A DNA stretch of 42,685 nt from Minisyncoccota bacterium. GTDB taxonomy: Bacteria > Patescibacteriota > Minisyncoccia > Phycocordibacterales > UBA9973. Position numbers and translations under genes: made by a program. Of the stretch, positions 40,670 through 42,685 are shown one piece after another. The notes beneath the pieces are model-generated. The model had not been told where the DNA came from. It worked only from the letters and a program-made list of their open reading frames with translations, and made no database searches. The stretch lies in assembly GCA_017991395.1 (NCBI GenBank), contig JAGOQQ010000003.1:66400-109084 (forward strand). Direction: 5' to 3'. The first letter of the stretch is position 1, and each line of letters opens with the position of its first letter.

Positions 40670-42685
40670 CTAGTTTAATGCGAGTTTTTTGTCTTCCTTT
40701 CGTCGTGCGATTACAAAGAGTACGAATGCGATAAGCGCAGCGAATGAAATTGGTGAGAAATCAACTCCAGTTTGTGCAAGAGTTTCCCCCAGCACTTCAC
40801 CATCAGTTGTAGTTGCACCAAGTACTTCACCATCACCTGAAGAAGATGAGCGACTTCCAGATCGTGAACTACCACTTGATGAGCCTCCTCCGTTTGAACC
40901 TCCGTCTGGAGTTTCAGGAATAATTTCACATATTGTTGAACAAGTTGAGCTTCCACCTGGGCCTCCGTCACATGCTTCACCTTCATCTAGATTGCCATTT
41001 CCGCACAAATCTGGCGTCTCGACTGTACATGTTACAGAAACATTATCAACAAATGTTCCCACTGAATCACTTGTTCCCATGTCTTCAAGAGATACTGTTG
41101 TTGAAACTCCTGTTGCAGTAAATGTTCGTGTGACTGTTCTCCAGTCTGTTTGAGTTCCTGAAGAATTATCTTCTGGTTCTCCTCCTGGTGCAATCAATAC
41201 TCCATCTACTTTAAATCCGAGTTGGTTTTGTGTTGCATCTGTTCCAGGTCGTCCAGAATAATCAACAGAAATTGTATATACTCGTCCACCTACTGTAGAA
41301 ATAGTTTGAGAAATTCGTGTTGATGCTGGTTCGTTTGAAGTATTTCCGGTTGGACCTTCCCAGTCTCCATCAAGTTCAGCATATTGGTATCCTTCTCCAG
41401 ATGGAAGCCATCCATTCACACCACGGTGAAGCTCTAGGCTTGCTGTAGTTGGAATTGTGTCATCTCCATATGTTGTACCTGCAGCTGCTACCCAGTCCAC
41501 AAGCCATCCGAGTCCTGCTGTTCCTGAATTTACGATATCCCATCCTGAAGCAACTGCAACGTCTTCAAAGCTTCCGTTTGTGATCAATTCGATTTCTGGA
41601 TTACATACTGGATTTTGAGTAATGTTTTGACAAGTGTTTGTACAAGTCTGACTTCCGTTTAGACCTGCATCACATTGTTCTGATGTTTGATTTACGATTC
41701 CATCTCCACAGAATGGAGTTGGTTCACTACAATCATCTACGATTGGTTCTGAGATGTTTGTATAAAATCCATCATTTCCAGTACTTGTTGTCATCCAGAA
41801 ATATGATTTTCCTCCATCGATCCAGATTTCATCTTCTGTATCCTTGATGAGCTTTATGTTATTTGAAAAATGCTCAACTGGTGCAACAAGGTCATTTTCT
41901 TGACTAAGTGCTGAGGCATTTTGAAATTCAATATATCCTTCAATATGCTCTTGAGGTTTTGGTGTTGAATAAATGAAAGGTCCAATGTCTCGAACATGAA
42001 TTTTTCCATCCATTCGTCGAATTGCAAGACCTGGAACATTGTGAAATGTACCAATGTTTGGATCTGTAATCCAGTTTGTACCATCATATATTTCAAACCA
42101 TTCACCTGAAGCATATTTGTGAGCAGGTGTATTTCCACCTACGTATACATCTGATGTAATGTTTCCTCCTAGTCCAACATTTTGAACGTCAGTTACGACA
42201 ACTCGTGCCATAATCTTTTCTGAACATTGATTTCCTCCTCCACAATCTTCAGTCTTAAGATCAAGCTTAAAGAGTGCACCTGCTGGGTTGCTTTCTGGAT
42301 TTTGATTACCAGCCATATTCATGACTTCCATTTTGATTGTATTTGGTCCATCTACGAAATATGTTGGATTGATGTCACCATATGCGTCTTGACCTGCTGC
42401 ACTGTAATTAAATTCAGTGAGGTCTTGTCCAATAAGTGTTCCGTTGATCCATACCTTGTATTGGTTGTCTGCAGCTACCATAAGATCAGCATCAAGTACT
42501 ACTCCATCCACATTGAAAGTTTTTTCAAATGTTTTTGTAACATCCTGAGTTGTGTTTACTGCATAAAATGTCTCCCAAATCCATGTTGCACCAGGAATAC
42601 TTGCAGTCCAATTTGGGTGTACCCATGTTGCTACTGCATTTGCATTTCCATTTTCAACTACAGTTGCTGTAGTATCACTCACCAC
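40670..42685 (-). CDS. LAQTG-anchored modular surface protein, 5' end outside the window
   Basis: 671 residues are visible; the frame is open at the right edge, so the N-terminus is missing. A jelly-roll-like carbohydrate-binding segment (VAADNQYKVWINGTLIG) comes first. Then come two Cys-rich repeats of the type CGDGIVNQTSEQCDAG and CGNGNLDEGEACDGG, as found in myxococcal and other bacterial surface proteins. Between them lies a DUF642-like domain (ELITNGSFEDVAVASGW, GEGYQYAELDGDW, FVDNVSVTC). A Ser/Gly linker leads to the sorting signal: LAQTG, a hydrophobic helix (ISFAALIAFVLFVIA) and the basic tail RRKEDKK. The neighbouring sortase should cleave at this motif and attach the protein to the cell envelope. 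Confidence 0.92.
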   Translation of the reverse strand: MVSDTTATVVENGNANAVATWVHPNWTASIPGATWIWETFYAVNTTQDVTKTFEKTFNVDGVVLDADLMVAADNQYKVWINGTLIGQDLTEFNYSAAGQDAYGDINPTYFVDGPNTIKMEVMNMAGNQNPESNPAGALFKLDLKTEDCGGGNQCSEKIMARVVVTDVQNVGLGGNITSDVYVGGNTPAHKYASGEWFEIYDGTNWITDPNIGTFHNVPGLAIRRMDGKIHVRDIGPFIYSTPKPQEHIEGYIEFQNASALSQENDLVAPVEHFSNNIKLIKDTEDEIWIDGGKSYFWMTTSTGNDGFYTNISEPIVDDCSEPTPFCGDGIVNQTSEQCDAGLNGSQTCTNTCQNITQNPVCNPEIELITNGSFEDVAVASGWDIVNSGTAGLGWLVDWVAAAGTTYGDDTIPTTASLELHRGVNGWLPSGEGYQYAELDGDWEGPTGNTSNEPASTRISQTISTVGGRVYTISVDYSGRPGTDATQNQLGFKVDGVLIAPGGEPEDNSSGTQTDWRTVTRTFTATGVSTTVSLEDMGTSDSVGTFVDNVSVTCTVETPDLCGNGNLDEGEACDGGPGGSSTCSTICEIIPETPDGGSNGGGSSSGSSRSGSRSSSSGDGEVLGATTTDGEVLGETLAQTGVDFSPISFAALIAFVLFVIARRKEDKKLALN

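Overview
The window looks like part of a Candidate Phyla Radiation (Patescibacteria) genome, most likely a Parcubacteria-type lineage. The evidence is an AT-rich genome with compact housekeeping genes (SecA, SecG, RNase J, HtrA, class II ribonucleotide reductase). Around these sit many large, mostly family-less surface proteins with one N-terminal membrane anchor or signal peptide. The 16S rRNA gene is divergent and stands alone, carrying the GCAGCCACCCGTAGGTGT variant of the bacterial probe site. There is a class E-like sortase beside a substrate ending in LAQTG. UGA is used as a stop codon, so the genetic code is standard. I see no insertion sequence, prophage, CRISPR array or tRNA gene.

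Layout. 1-5351 (minus): two giant membrane-anchored surface proteins, the first running off the left edge. 5352-5923: an intergenic island of dispersed repeats. 5924-8389: secA, followed upstream by a 24-residue Lys/Ala-rich mini-protein gene and an AT-rich stretch with one DnaA box. 8862-12266: a 1006-residue exported protein (FDDG motif, FIVAR-like and SH3 domains) bracketed by two small-RNA genes that share 13 nt of perfect complementarity. 12373-14471: an FAD oxidoreductase and rnpB; the RNase P RNA is interrupted by two near-identical ~155-161 nt palindromic inserts. 14548-18018: divergent surface-protein genes sharing a palindromic double promoter; one has a Bacteroidota-type T9SS-like C-terminal domain. 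18153-23232: nrdJ, a DUF192 protein, a small Fn3-like protein and a kelch/CARDB protein. 23288-25365: an orphan 16S rRNA transcription unit with its own promoter, processing stem and terminator. 25442-27051: two small exported proteins. 27158-32993 (plus): a tight operon secG, extracellular solute-binding protein, RNase J, MFS transporter, pseudouridine synthase. 33033-38006 (minus): a hypothetical gene, then M3 peptidase, MutY-like glycosylase and HtrA in one operon. 38296-42685 (minus): CAP-domain protein, a membrane protein carrying what looks like a DNA polymerase I thumb subdomain, sortase, and the LAQTG substrate.

The most coherent unusual signal concerns translation initiation. The 16S 3' tail after helix 45 does not contain CCUCC, almost no gene has a Shine-Dalgarno motif, and about ten genes have a good -10 box only 6-10 nt before the start codon, which predicts leaderless mRNAs. 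The two genes that look Bacteroidota-like are the ones with clear longer leaders. The non-coding RNA genes are also altered: rnpB carries two copies of an inserted element, 16S helix 39 carries a ~92 nt palindromic insertion, and the normally invariant 530-loop pseudoknot of 16S has changed on both sides in a compensatory way. All functional calls are made from sequence motifs by eye; no search was run.
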